NCBI GenBank assembly: GCA_036924835.1
Contig: JBAGRR010000001.1
Coordinates: 310,001 to 374,000 of the forward strand
Direction of reading: 5' to 3'
Source of the DNA: Nitrobacteraceae bacterium AZCC 1564
GTDB taxonomy: Bacteria > Pseudomonadota > Alphaproteobacteria > Rhizobiales > Xanthobacteraceae
DNA length: 64,000 bases
Shown here: piece after piece, positions 1 to 8,200 of the stretch
Numbering within the stretch: the stretch's first letter is position 1
How the letters are laid out: each line of letters starts with the position of its first letter
The notes under the pieces: generated by a model
Told to the model about the DNA's origin: nothing
The model's input: only the letters and a program-made list of their open reading frames with translations
The model's database searches: none
Translations under genes and position numbers: made by a program

Positions 1-1
1 T

Positions 2-1801
2 CAATCAGCCCAAGGCACCGACAAGGTCAACGCGATCATCAACTGCCATTTCGCGACCGGCCGGATTGGCAATGCAGGTATGGGGCCGTTCTCATTGACT
101 GGCCAACCCAACGCCATGGGTGGGCGGGAGGTTGGGGGCCTCGCCAACCAGCTCGCGGCGCATATGGGTTTCACGCCACGCGACATCGATCGGGTGCGGC
201 GTTTCTGGCACGCGCCGCACGTCGCCACCCATGAAGGCCTCAAGGCTGTTCAGATGTTTCAGGCGATCAGCCGCGGCGACATCAAAGCGCTGTGGGTGAT
301 GGGGACCAATCCTGCAGTGTCTCTACCTAACGCGGATGCTGTCCGCACCGCGATGAAGAAGCTCGATCTCCTGGTGATTTCAGAGAACGTCCTGTCCAAT
401 GACAGCGTCAACTCCGGTGCGCATGTTTTGCTGCCGGCTCTGGCCTGGGGGGAAAAGTCAGGCACGGTCACCAATTCCGAACGCAGGATTTCACGGCAAC
501 GCGCGTTTCTACCTGCGCCGGGAGAGGCCAAGCCCGATTGGTGGATTGTCAGCGAGATCGCGAAGCGGCTGGGCCATGGGCAGGCCTTTGCCTACACATC
601 CGCAGCCGATATTTTTCGCGAACATGCAAGTCTTTCAGAATTTGAAAACAGCGGAAGCCGCGATTTCGACATTGGTGCGCACGCTAATGTCAGTGATACT
701 GATTTCGATGCGATGGCGCCGTTCATGTGGCCCGCACGTCGAGGAGAAGGTTCAGCGCAAACGCGCTTCTTCTCTGATGGCGGCTTCTTTTCATTTGACC
801 GCAAAGGCCATTTCATCGCGCCCGAAATGCCTATGTTACGCGGCGCGACCTCAGCAGCTTATCCGCTGCGATTGAATACCGGCCGCATCCGCGATCAATG
901 GCACACCATGACCCGAACAGGCAGCAGCCCTCGTTTGGGACAACATCTGCCCGAACCGTTCGTTGAGATTCACCCGAAGGATGCAGCGCAGACAGGTGTT
1001 GTCAACGGTGGGTTTGCGCGTGTCGTGACCGGACTTGGTCAATGCGTGCTGAAAGCCGTGGTCACCGAGCGACAGCAGCGCGGCATGTTGTTCGCTCCCA
1101 TTCACTGGAGCGATGAAACGGCGTCCTTCGCGCGGGTTGGGTCGCTGGTCGCGCCGGTCACGGACCCATTCTCGGGGCAACCGGAAAACAAGGCGACACC
1201 TGCGGCGATCGAACCGGTGCTTTTTGCGCAACGAGGCTTCGTGCTGTCGCGCAAACCACTCTCATTTCCTGACCATGTCTGGTGGGCGCGTGTCGCGGTC
1301 CCGGCAGGCGTCGCCTATCTGCTGGCAGCAAATGGTTCGGTGGAGGACTGGCGATCATGGTTCGATACCTACGGAAGCAATGGAGAGGTTGCCGAATATG
1401 CGGATCCGGGGCGGGGCGTTTATCGCTCCGCACGATTTAATCATGGTGCGCTGAGTACCTGCCTCTTCATCGGTCCAACTGGCGATACAGTGGATTGGGA
1501 GGCGATCAAACCGCTGCTCACTGAGGGGACGCTCAGCGACGAACAACGACGTCTCCTCCTATCGGGAAAGTCTGCGGATGGCGTCGGTGGTGCTGGCCCC
1601 ATTGTCTGTGCCTGCTTTGGCGTTGGACGGACAACGATCTGCAACGCCATCGCTTCCGGCCAGGCGACGGTTGCCGGTCTCGGCGCTCAATTGGGGGCAG
1701 GGACAAATTGTGGATCCTGTGTCCCGGAGCTCAAACGATTGATTGCGCAATATGGCCCTGAACTGTCATTGCCACGGGAGCCTACTGCGGCGGCGAGCTA
1801 A
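2..1801 (+). CDS. nasA: Assimilatory nitrate reductase catalytic subunit, C-terminal part (5' end outside window)
   Basis: C-terminal 599 residues of a molybdopterin-dependent nitrate reductase of the NasA type, which reduces nitrate to nitrite in the cytoplasm for nitrogen assimilation. The reading frame is open from base 2, so the start lies upstream. Visible features are the molybdopterin oxidoreductase segment (MGTNPAVSLPNAD), the molydopterin dinucleotide-binding segment (LRLNTGRIRDQWHTMTRTG), and a BFD-like [2Fe-2S] domain at the end with paired cysteines (IVCACFGVG, then TNCGSCVPEL). The C-terminal BFD-like domain is typical of NasA and separates it from periplasmic NapA. Siroheme or nitrite reductase genes would be expected upstream, outside the window; downstream there is only a repeat and an unrelated gene. 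Confidence 0.9.
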   Translation, partial: QSAQGTDKVNAIINCHFATGRIGNAGMGPFSLTGQPNAMGGREVGGLANQLAAHMGFTPRDIDRVRRFWHAPHVATHEGLKAVQMFQAISRGDIKALWVMGTNPAVSLPNADAVRTAMKKLDLLVISENVLSNDSVNSGAHVLLPALAWGEKSGTVTNSERRISRQRAFLPAPGEAKPDWWIVSEIAKRLGHGQAFAYTSAADIFREHASLSEFENSGSRDFDIGAHANVSDTDFDAMAPFMWPARRGEGSAQTRFFSDGGFFSFDRKGHFIAPEMPMLRGATSAAYPLRLNTGRIRDQWHTMTRTGSSPRLGQHLPEPFVEIHPKDAAQTGVVNGGFARVVTGLGQCVLKAVVTERQQRGMLFAPIHWSDETASFARVGSLVAPVTDPFSGQPENKATPAAIEPVLFAQRGFVLSRKPLSFPDHVWWARVAVPAGVAYLLAANGSVEDWRSWFDTYGSNGEVAEYADPGRGVYRSARFNHGALSTCLFIGPTGDTVDWEAIKPLLTEGTLSDEQRRLLLSGKSADGVGGAGPIVCACFGVGRTTICNAIASGQATVAGLGAQLGAGTNCGSCVPELKRLIAQYGPELSLPREPTAAAS

Positions 1802-1915
1802 ACGGCAGGCATCCGGGTTGTAAGTAGTTCTCAGACAAGCGCTCAGCAGCCAGCCAATGTTGTGCTCGGCACTCGTCGCCGCGAATGCTGCAAAGCGAAA
1901 AGCCGAACAGATCGC

Positions 1916-2125
1916 TAGTGTCCCGAATCCAAAGTTCGCCTCATCGTGCAGCACGCTCCGTAGCGAACTTTGGATTCGAGAGGACACTAGCAAGCTTATG
2001 ATTTGAGTGCCGCTTTTGGATTTGAAGTTCTTCATCGCGCTTGCGGCTTCACCCGGAAGAACTTCAGAAGTTCGCTGGAAGGACTCGCGGGAAAAATGGA
2101 GCGAACTTCTGAACCACCACACTAG
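1916..2125 (+). repeat. Two-hairpin dispersed repeat, copy 1, with an extra hairpin
   Basis: Hairpin A runs 1916-1990 (TAGTGTCC ... GGACACTAG, inner arms AAGTTCGC/GCGAACTT). Hairpin B ends at 2125 (GCGAACTTCTGAACC then CACACTAG). The left arm of B is replaced by a different segment that forms its own 10-bp inverted repeat, GAAGTTCTTC at 2024-2033 and GAAGAACTTC at 2056-2065 with a 22-nt loop. The copy lies between nasA and the RraA-like gene, in the same orientation as copy 2. Confidence 0.85.
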
Positions 2126-2188
2126 AGCGCCTTGACGCGCTGCTTTGCTTTGGCAAGAAGGGACCGATCATTTCCTGGAGTTTACGAT

Positions 2189-2893
2189 ATGCCGCTGACG
2201 CCCCAAGCCATCGAGACCCTAAAGCAGATTTCGACGGCCACCATTACAACAGTTCTCCTCAAAAAAGGCCTTCGCAACATCTGGATGCGCGGCACGCGAC
2301 CGCTGCGGCCCGGGCAAGAACGGCTTGTCGGCCCTGCCTTTACGTTGCGTTTTGTCCCCGCCCGCGAGGATCTGGCGACGCCGGAGTCCTGGTCAAAGCC
2401 AATCTCGACCCGTACCGCGATCGAAGCGATGCCGGCCGGTTGTATTGCGGTGGTTGATGCCATGGGCATCACCGATGCTGGCATCTTCGGCGATATTCTT
2501 TGCGCCCGCATGGCGAAGCGCGGTGTCGTCGCTCTGGTGACCGATGGCGTCGTCCGCGACGTAGAGGGCGTCTTGGGAACGGAGCTGCCGGTGTGGTGCG
2601 ACGGAGCTGCCGCGCCGCCGTCAGTGGCTGGCCTGACGTTCGTCAATTGGGGCGAGCCGATCGGCTGCGGCGGCGTCGCTGTATTCCCCGACGACGTGGT
2701 TGTTGCCGACAAGGACGGCGCGGTCCTGATCCCTCAGGCATTCCTTGATCACGTGCTCGCAGAAGGGCCAGAACAGGAAGCTGCCGAGGCCTGGATCGTC
2801 AATGAGGTCAACAATGGCGCTGAGCTGCCGGGCCTCTATCCAATGAATGCAGAAACCAAAGCGCGTTACGCGGCCTCAAAGGGCAAAAAATAA
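2189..2893 (+). CDS. RraA family protein (HMG/CHA aldolase or RraA-like)
   Basis: A 234-residue protein of the RraA/demethylmenaquinone-methyltransferase-like fold. The family includes RNase E inhibitors and divalent-metal class II aldolases for 4-hydroxy-4-methyl-2-oxoglutarate. The conserved segment with GDILCARMAKRG and TDGVVRD (Gly-Asp and Arg-Asp residues used for substrate and metal in aldolase members) is present. The start at 2189 was chosen because GGAG sits 8 bases upstream; an upstream in-frame start would add an unconserved stretch that runs into the repeat. The gene is isolated between repeat copies 1 and 2, so the context gives no pathway. The long C-terminal tail (AETKARYAASKGKK) resembles members found in carboxylate catabolism. 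Exact activity cannot be told from sequence. Confidence 0.8.
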   Translation: MPLTPQAIETLKQISTATITTVLLKKGLRNIWMRGTRPLRPGQERLVGPAFTLRFVPAREDLATPESWSKPISTRTAIEAMPAGCIAVVDAMGITDAGIFGDILCARMAKRGVVALVTDGVVRDVEGVLGTELPVWCDGAAAPPSVAGLTFVNWGEPIGCGGVAVFPDDVVVADKDGAVLIPQAFLDHVLAEGPEQEAAEAWIVNEVNNGAELPGLYPMNAETKARYAASKGKK

Positions 2894-2901
2894 ACTGCCG
2901 C

Positions 2902-3066
2902 TAGTGTCCCGAATCCAAAGTTCGCCTCATGATGAAGCGCGCTCTGTAGCGAACTTTGGATTCGAAAGGACACTAGCAGCCTATGATTCTAGTGTGGTTT
3001 AGGTTCAGAAGTTCGCTTGAAGGACTCGCGGGAAAAGTGGAGCGAACTTCTGAACCACCACACTAG
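2902..3066 (+). repeat. Two-hairpin dispersed repeat, copy 2 (complete)
   Basis: Hairpin A 2902-2976 and hairpin B 2990-3066, separated by CAGCCTATGATTC. Both ends read CTAGTGT/ACACTAG, so the element has short terminal inverted repeats as well as the two internal stems. It ends six bases before the stop codon of the small minus-strand gene at 3072 and faces the inverted copy 3 on the other side of that gene. Confidence 0.9.
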
Positions 3067-3071
3067 CGGGC

Positions 3072-3278
3072 TCAGAACTGGGCCCGCCGCCATCCTACGA
3101 CAGCGGCTTCAACACGACTTCCCGATTCACTATTGCGCCATTCGCCGTTCACCCAGCGGCAAGGGAATGGAAGCTGATACGTGCCACTTCTATCCTCACA
3201 TAATAGCTGTACGGACTCATTCGGCGGCGGCTCACCGTGTCCGTTGAATTCCGCGAGCCGTTGCATTCGTGTCGCCAT
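3072..3278 (-). CDS. Small hypothetical protein, 68 aa
   Basis: Starts MATRMQRLAEFNGHGEPPP and continues with LLCEDRSGTYQLPFPCRW, ending WRRAQF. The composition (ordered, rich in Trp, Cys and Arg, no signal peptide, no membrane segment) and a strong Shine-Dalgarno site, GGAGGA six bases before the ATG at 3278, support a real gene. I recall similar short proteins in Bradyrhizobium but know no function. It is flanked by repeat copies 2 and 3 in inverted orientation, and its stop codon is almost inside copy 2. The extreme C-terminus may therefore have been altered by the insertion. Confidence 0.7.
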   Translation of the reverse strand: MATRMQRLAEFNGHGEPPPNESVQLLCEDRSGTYQLPFPCRWVNGEWRNSESGSRVEAAVVGWRRAQF

Positions 3279-3333
3279 GGGCAATCCTCCCGGGCACAAA
3301 ACGCGCAGTCCTGAAGCGCGTTCCTGATCTCAC

Positions 3334-3500
3334 TAGCGTGGTGGTTCAGAGGTTCGCGCGATTTTCCTGCGAGTCCTTCAAGCGAACTTCTGAACCTAAA
3401 ACCATGCTAGAATCATAAATTAACCAGTGACCTTTCGAATCCAAAGTCCGCTACAGAGCGCGCTGCACGGATGAGGCGGACTTTGGATTCGGAACACTAG
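3334..3500 (-). repeat. Two-hairpin dispersed repeat, copy 3 (inverted, degenerate)
   Basis: Reads in the opposite direction to copies 1 and 2. Hairpin B is at 3334-3410 (TAGCGTGGTGGTTCAG ... ACCATGCTAG) and hairpin A at about 3424-3500, ending GGAACACTAG. The A stem has AAGTCCGC paired with GCGGACTT instead of AAGTTCGC/GCGAACTT, so both arms have changed together. It has more mismatches than copies 2, 5 and 7 and is probably older. Confidence 0.85.
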
Positions 3501-3667
3501 TGTTTGGAGAGGTTTGCGTTTTTCGTATGGCGTCGCTTGGCAAGCGAAGAACGGAACTCACAACACAATTTGTTTTTCCGCTATTGCACCAGAGTTTCTG
3601 AGATCGAGAAAAGTATTGATTTACGTCTGATGGCCGAATGTTGGCGCACACGGAAAGGAGGAGACCG

Positions 3668-3865
3668 ATGCAGCCAATCATTCTCGTGTTAGTTGGTGTG
3701 GCCGGCGTTTTCCTGCTCGCTGGTGTTACAAAAAACCAGGGTTGGTATCTTTCTGACCAGCTCTGTCAGCAGGGTGCAATTCTCTGTGATAATCCAGGCC
3801 TTATATTTATTTGTGTTTGTGTAATCGCGTTGATTGTGTCGATCCGAGCGGTCGTCAAAACCTGA
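3668..3865 (+). CDS. Small two-helix membrane protein, 65 aa
   Basis: Two hydrophobic segments (about residues 3-20, IILVLVGVAGVFLLAGV, and 44-62, LIFICVCVIALIVSIRAV) joined by a short loop with two cysteines (QLCQQGAILC). This suggests an inner-membrane protein with a possibly disulphide-bonded periplasmic loop. The ATG at 3668 was preferred over an upstream in-frame start because AAAGGAGG lies directly before it. The region is lower in GC than the surroundings. It converges with the LapG-like gene, stopping 13 bases from that gene's stop. No family is recognised. Confidence 0.65.
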   Translation: MQPIILVLVGVAGVFLLAGVTKNQGWYLSDQLCQQGAILCDNPGLIFICVCVIALIVSIRAVVKT

Positions 3866-3877
3866 GCGTGCAACATC

Positions 3878-4717
3878 TCAGGAGTCGTCCGCCTCCGTTA
3901 CAGCGGAGGCAGGCGCAATTGTTGATCTACTGACATCTGCATCGGGGTGGGCAGGCTTCATTTCCAAGCCAGTCGCCCCGAGCATAGCAACTGCAATTTC
4001 CGGTTGCTGAACGCGTTTGATACCTTCCGCATCGATCGCGAAGACGGGTTTATGTTTACTGATTTCAGTATCTTCGACCATCACGAAGAAGCGATTGTCG
4101 AGAAGGTGCCAATGGCTATCGACGCGAGCAGCGACCACTGCATGGTCCTCATCAGTTGCATTCTCGCGCATGATGATGAGACGAAGATCTTCGCGAGGGA
4201 CGCCCGCTTCGTGCAGTGCGACAAGTTTTGCGATGGCATAGTCCTCGCAATCACCGGCGCCGGCCGCCAGCGTTGCCAGAGGTGAGGTCCAATGATCGTC
4301 GACGCCGTATTGGGCACGATCGCTGATCGGCCGCACGGCCAGATTGATTGCACGATTGATTTCGCCCAACCGCGCCAATCCGTCACGCGATTCAGCGGCT
4401 TTGACGATTTTGAGAAACATGAGCGCGGCAGGGGAAATACAATTCTGAACGTCAGCGCGGCAATCCGCGATGATGCTCATGTCGCCGCGGATCGCACGCT
4501 CGGCATCGCGCCACTTTGCAACGAGAGGGCCTTCGGGGAGTGCAACAGTCAGGAGATTGAACGGTTCGCTCTGCCTCTTGCCCGCACCAACAATGGATTG
4601 GTCTGCACCGAGACCGCGCTCCGCACCGGCGACAGCTTGATCTGCCCCGATAGAAGCTACGACAGCAAACGCAACAGCGCAGGCGCGCGAGCGCAGGGAA
4701 AACACCAAAGCCGACAT
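3878..4717 (-). CDS. LapG-like periplasmic transglutaminase-type cysteine protease
   Basis: A 279-residue bacterial transglutaminase-like cysteine protease (BTLCP, LapG fold). The N-terminus has a signal-peptide-like hydrophobic stretch (about residues 11-31). The catalytic triad can be read as Cys157 in GAGDCEDYA, His192 in DEDHAVV and Asp207 in HLLDNR. In Pseudomonas, LapG cleaves the N-terminus of the adhesin LapA after a di-alanine and releases it from the cell surface. This gene is divergent from a huge type I secreted repeat protein whose N-terminal part has Ala-Ala sites at residues 116-118 and 122-123, so that protein is the obvious candidate substrate (inference). No LapD-type GGDEF/EAL receptor is in the window. 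The long Ala-rich tail after the catalytic domain is unremarkable. Confidence 0.82.
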   Translation of the reverse strand: MSALVFSLRSRACAVAFAVVASIGADQAVAGAERGLGADQSIVGAGKRQSEPFNLLTVALPEGPLVAKWRDAERAIRGDMSIIADCRADVQNCISPAALMFLKIVKAAESRDGLARLGEINRAINLAVRPISDRAQYGVDDHWTSPLATLAAGAGDCEDYAIAKLVALHEAGVPREDLRLIIMRENATDEDHAVVAARVDSHWHLLDNRFFVMVEDTEISKHKPVFAIDAEGIKRVQQPEIAVAMLGATGLEMKPAHPDADVSRSTIAPASAVTEADDS

Positions 4718-5256
4718 GTGACGCCCCGTGTCCAGACATCGGCCTGCAGTTGTCTGCTTGCTCGTGACCGGATCATTTCGTCACACGGTTTTAGGCGGGA
4801 GTTTTTTCAGGCCGTTTAACGGGGAGGGACTCTTGCCGATTTGCTTCAAATAGCGCGAAAGATGATCGACCATTTTCGCTAAACTTTTAGGTACGGCTAA
4901 TATGGCGCGGAAGCCGACAGGATGCCCCGGACCTTAAGTAAAAATCGCCCCTCAAAGGGCACCAACTGTCAATTTCTAAGTATATCCAGGTATTAGCTTA
5001 CTCAAAGTCACCTACCATTCCCCAATTCTAGCCTCGAATGGCCGCCATTTTCCTATGCCTTAGGCTGCCTTGGCGGAAAAGCTGATAGCGAAAACGCAGG
5101 ATCAACGCCGATTCGACGCAGGGTTAACAGTTATAGTAGGGCCCATTTACGCAGAGAACAGCACCCACCGCCGTGGAATACTGCAATTCACTATTAAAGT
5201 CCTGTCGTGCAATGCTATAAACGGTTCATCCTATAAATTTTCAAAGTATTAACTTT
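4718..5256. promoter_or_regulatory. Divergent intergenic region of the protease/adhesin locus
   Basis: 539 bases between the LapG-like gene (leftward) and the large surface protein (rightward), with no convincing gene. It is clearly AT-richer than its neighbours, especially 4940-5256, as expected for a control region driving both genes. I cannot name a promoter or operator with confidence. Confidence 0.4.
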
Positions 5257-8200
5257 TTGAACTGGGCGGGCGCCGTGAATTTTTCAGGAAACTTTGATGC
5301 GAAGCTCTCGCACAGTGTGCCGGCATCGTTTGATGGTGAGAAATTCAATTTCGATTCTAAGCCGGGCTTTGTGCTCAATCACGATGCATCCAGTGCTGTT
5401 GTCATTCCCGATGCGCATCTTCTGTTCTCCGGCGACTATAAGCGAATCGGCAATGACCTGATCATCTCAACCTCCGATCAGAAATTCGTCGTTGGAAACT
5501 ACTTCAAGGGGGACACCCGTCCTTCGCTCGCAACGAAAGACGGCGCGACGTTGTCCGGCCACATCGTGGATGCGCTGACCGGGCACGTGATGTACGCGCA
5601 GGCGGCGGCTCCGGCAGGCGCTGCAGTGTGTGGGCACGTTCTCAAACTCACCGGCAGCGCCACCGTGATCCGTAACGGCGTATCGGTCGAGCTTCACATC
5701 GGCGATGCCATCCAGAAGGGCGACGTCGTTCAAACTGGATCGGACTCGTCCATCGGCATGACGCTTGTCGATGGCAGCGCGTTCGGCATGACGTCGAATG
5801 CACGCATGGTGATCAACGAGATGATCTACGATCCGAACGGATCGTCGAATTCTTCGCTGATCAGCCTCGTTCAAGGCACAATCACATTCGTCGCCGGGCA
5901 AACCGCCAAGAATGGCAACATGCGCGTCGATACACCTGTCGCAACGATGGGTATTCGCGGCACCGCGGTTCTGGTCGAAATTTCAGCCAACGATGGCCCG
6001 ACCAAATTCTCTGTTCTGGTTGAGCCAGATGGACACACCGGCTCGTACAATCTCTACGACAAAACCACCGGGCAGCTCCTCGGGACGGTATCGCAGGCCG
6101 GGCAGGTGACGTTTGTCACCTCCACCGGGCTTGGCCTGCCGGCGACCGCCACCGAGCAACCCAAGACCCTGCAAGACCAACAGACTGAGAAGGCCCTCAT
6201 TCAACAGGTCTTCCAGCTTTACTTCCCGAACTACAATCCGGACGATTCAAAACCGAATTCAACCAAACCGGGGCCGCGGACTGATATCGGCGTCCCAGAC
6301 AATTCGGCCCCCAAATATGCCTTCGATCCGACAACGGGACGGCCGACGCTGACGGTGCCTACGCTGGTCACCAACCCGGAAACGGGCAAGACAACCGTCG
6401 TCAATATCACCTTCGCGAATACCCCTCCGATCTTCAGGGTGTCCGACGCAACGGACGTCCAGGCGACCCCGACGGATAACCTGGGCCCTCACAGCTTCAA
6501 GCTCGGCGACCACGTCAGGATCATCGACCCCGATATCGGCGTCGCGGTGTTCTACGATGAGGCCGTGCCGTACGTCACGAACACCGGCCAGATCACGCAG
6601 ACCACTGGGCCAGAGTCGATCTCAACGAATACCGCGTATTTGCTCGATCCGAGCCTGATAACGCTCAATCGCGCCACGGGCGTCGTGACCTATAATCCGG
6701 AGGCGTTTAGATTCCTCGGTGAAGGCGAGACGGCGGTCTATAAGTTCAAATTCACCAGTGCGTCTGGGCCGGATTCTGCCCCCCAGCAACTTATATTCAC
6801 GGTAACCGGTCATAACGACGCGCCGGTATTTGCGGTCAACGACACGCCGCTGGCGTTCAGCGAAACCGCGCATCAAACGGGGCAATCGACGTCACACCTG
6901 ATTGTCCCGATTCAGTTGAACTTCACGGACGAAGATTACAGCGACGTCGCCAGCAGCTTTACGCTGTCCGCCAGTGTCAGCACGAAAATCACGGGCACAC
7001 ATTCGACGACGCCGGATCTATCCAAGCTTCCCGACAGCAACACGCTTAAATCATACCTGAAGATCGTTGCAGACGGCATCGATACAAATCTCGGCGTATC
7101 GCGGACATTGCTGTCTGACGCTGGGCAAATCACCGCGAAGTTTACCGCACCAGACAAAGTCTTCGATTTCCTCGCCGAAGGTGAGCAGATCCAACTCGTC
7201 TATACGATCGTTGTGACCGATGCGCATGGCGCGTCCGATACTCAAACCGTGACCATCACGGTGACCGGAACAAACGATGTGCCCGTGATTGCGGCAGGTG
7301 ATGTCGCTCAGGTGACCACGATCCACGAAATGCCGGATCAGACCGGAATTCCGACCGCCGACACATCTCCCGGCGGCTCGATCCACTTCAGCGACGTGGA
7401 TTTGACGGACCGTCCGACTGCGTCAATTGCTGCCCAAACAGCTACTTATACGTCGGCCGACGGTCAGACGACGTTGACACCCACGCCCGACCAATTGGCA
7501 GCCATCAAGGCCGGCTTTACGATCACGCCAGGCACCAACGACAACAACGGCGTCATCGACTGGGACTATAGCATCAACGATGACCAGCTCGATTTTCTGT
7601 CTCAAGACGAGGTTATCTCTCTCGTCACCATCATCGAAGTAACAGATCATCATGGTGGCACCGCCACGGCAACAGTCACGGTGAACATTCATAAGGGCGC
7701 CAACGATAAGCCGGTTGTATCGCCCGTGAGCGATGTGCCACTCGTTGAGCAATCCGACCAGTCACTGCTTCAGCAAACGATCGTTGCGCAATTCAGTGAT
7801 GCCGACCTGACTGAGACCGGTCATACTGCGTCCGTCCAGAAGGTTGTTGTGACGGGTGTTACCCCTCCGGGAACGCAATACGGCGCGCTGACAAGCGGGA
7901 CGCTCTATGATCTTCTGAGCCCAGGCACGGTCACCAAGCTGTCTGGGAAATCGGTCGGAACGGCAGAATTCAACTTCAATGCAAACTCGAACGTGTTTGA
8001 CTATCTCGCTGTCGGCGAGGTTGTCACGCTGGTTTATACGATTGCAGTGACAGACGCCGCCAACGCGTCGGATACGCAGACGATCACGATTACAGTGACC
8101 GGAACGAACGATACCCCGGTGATCGCGAGCGCCGACCTTGCCGGCGCGGTAACTGAGCAGTGTTATCCGACCGGATCCTTAACGGACAGCGGCACGATCG

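Noticed and set aside
1916..3500. CRISPR array
   Set aside because: The repeats here are long imperfect hairpins at irregular spacing, not short direct repeats with regular spacers, and no cas genes are present.
4292..4819. 175-codon plus-strand frame opposite the LapG-like gene
   Set aside because: Shadow of the protease gene; the catalytic motifs are on the minus strand.
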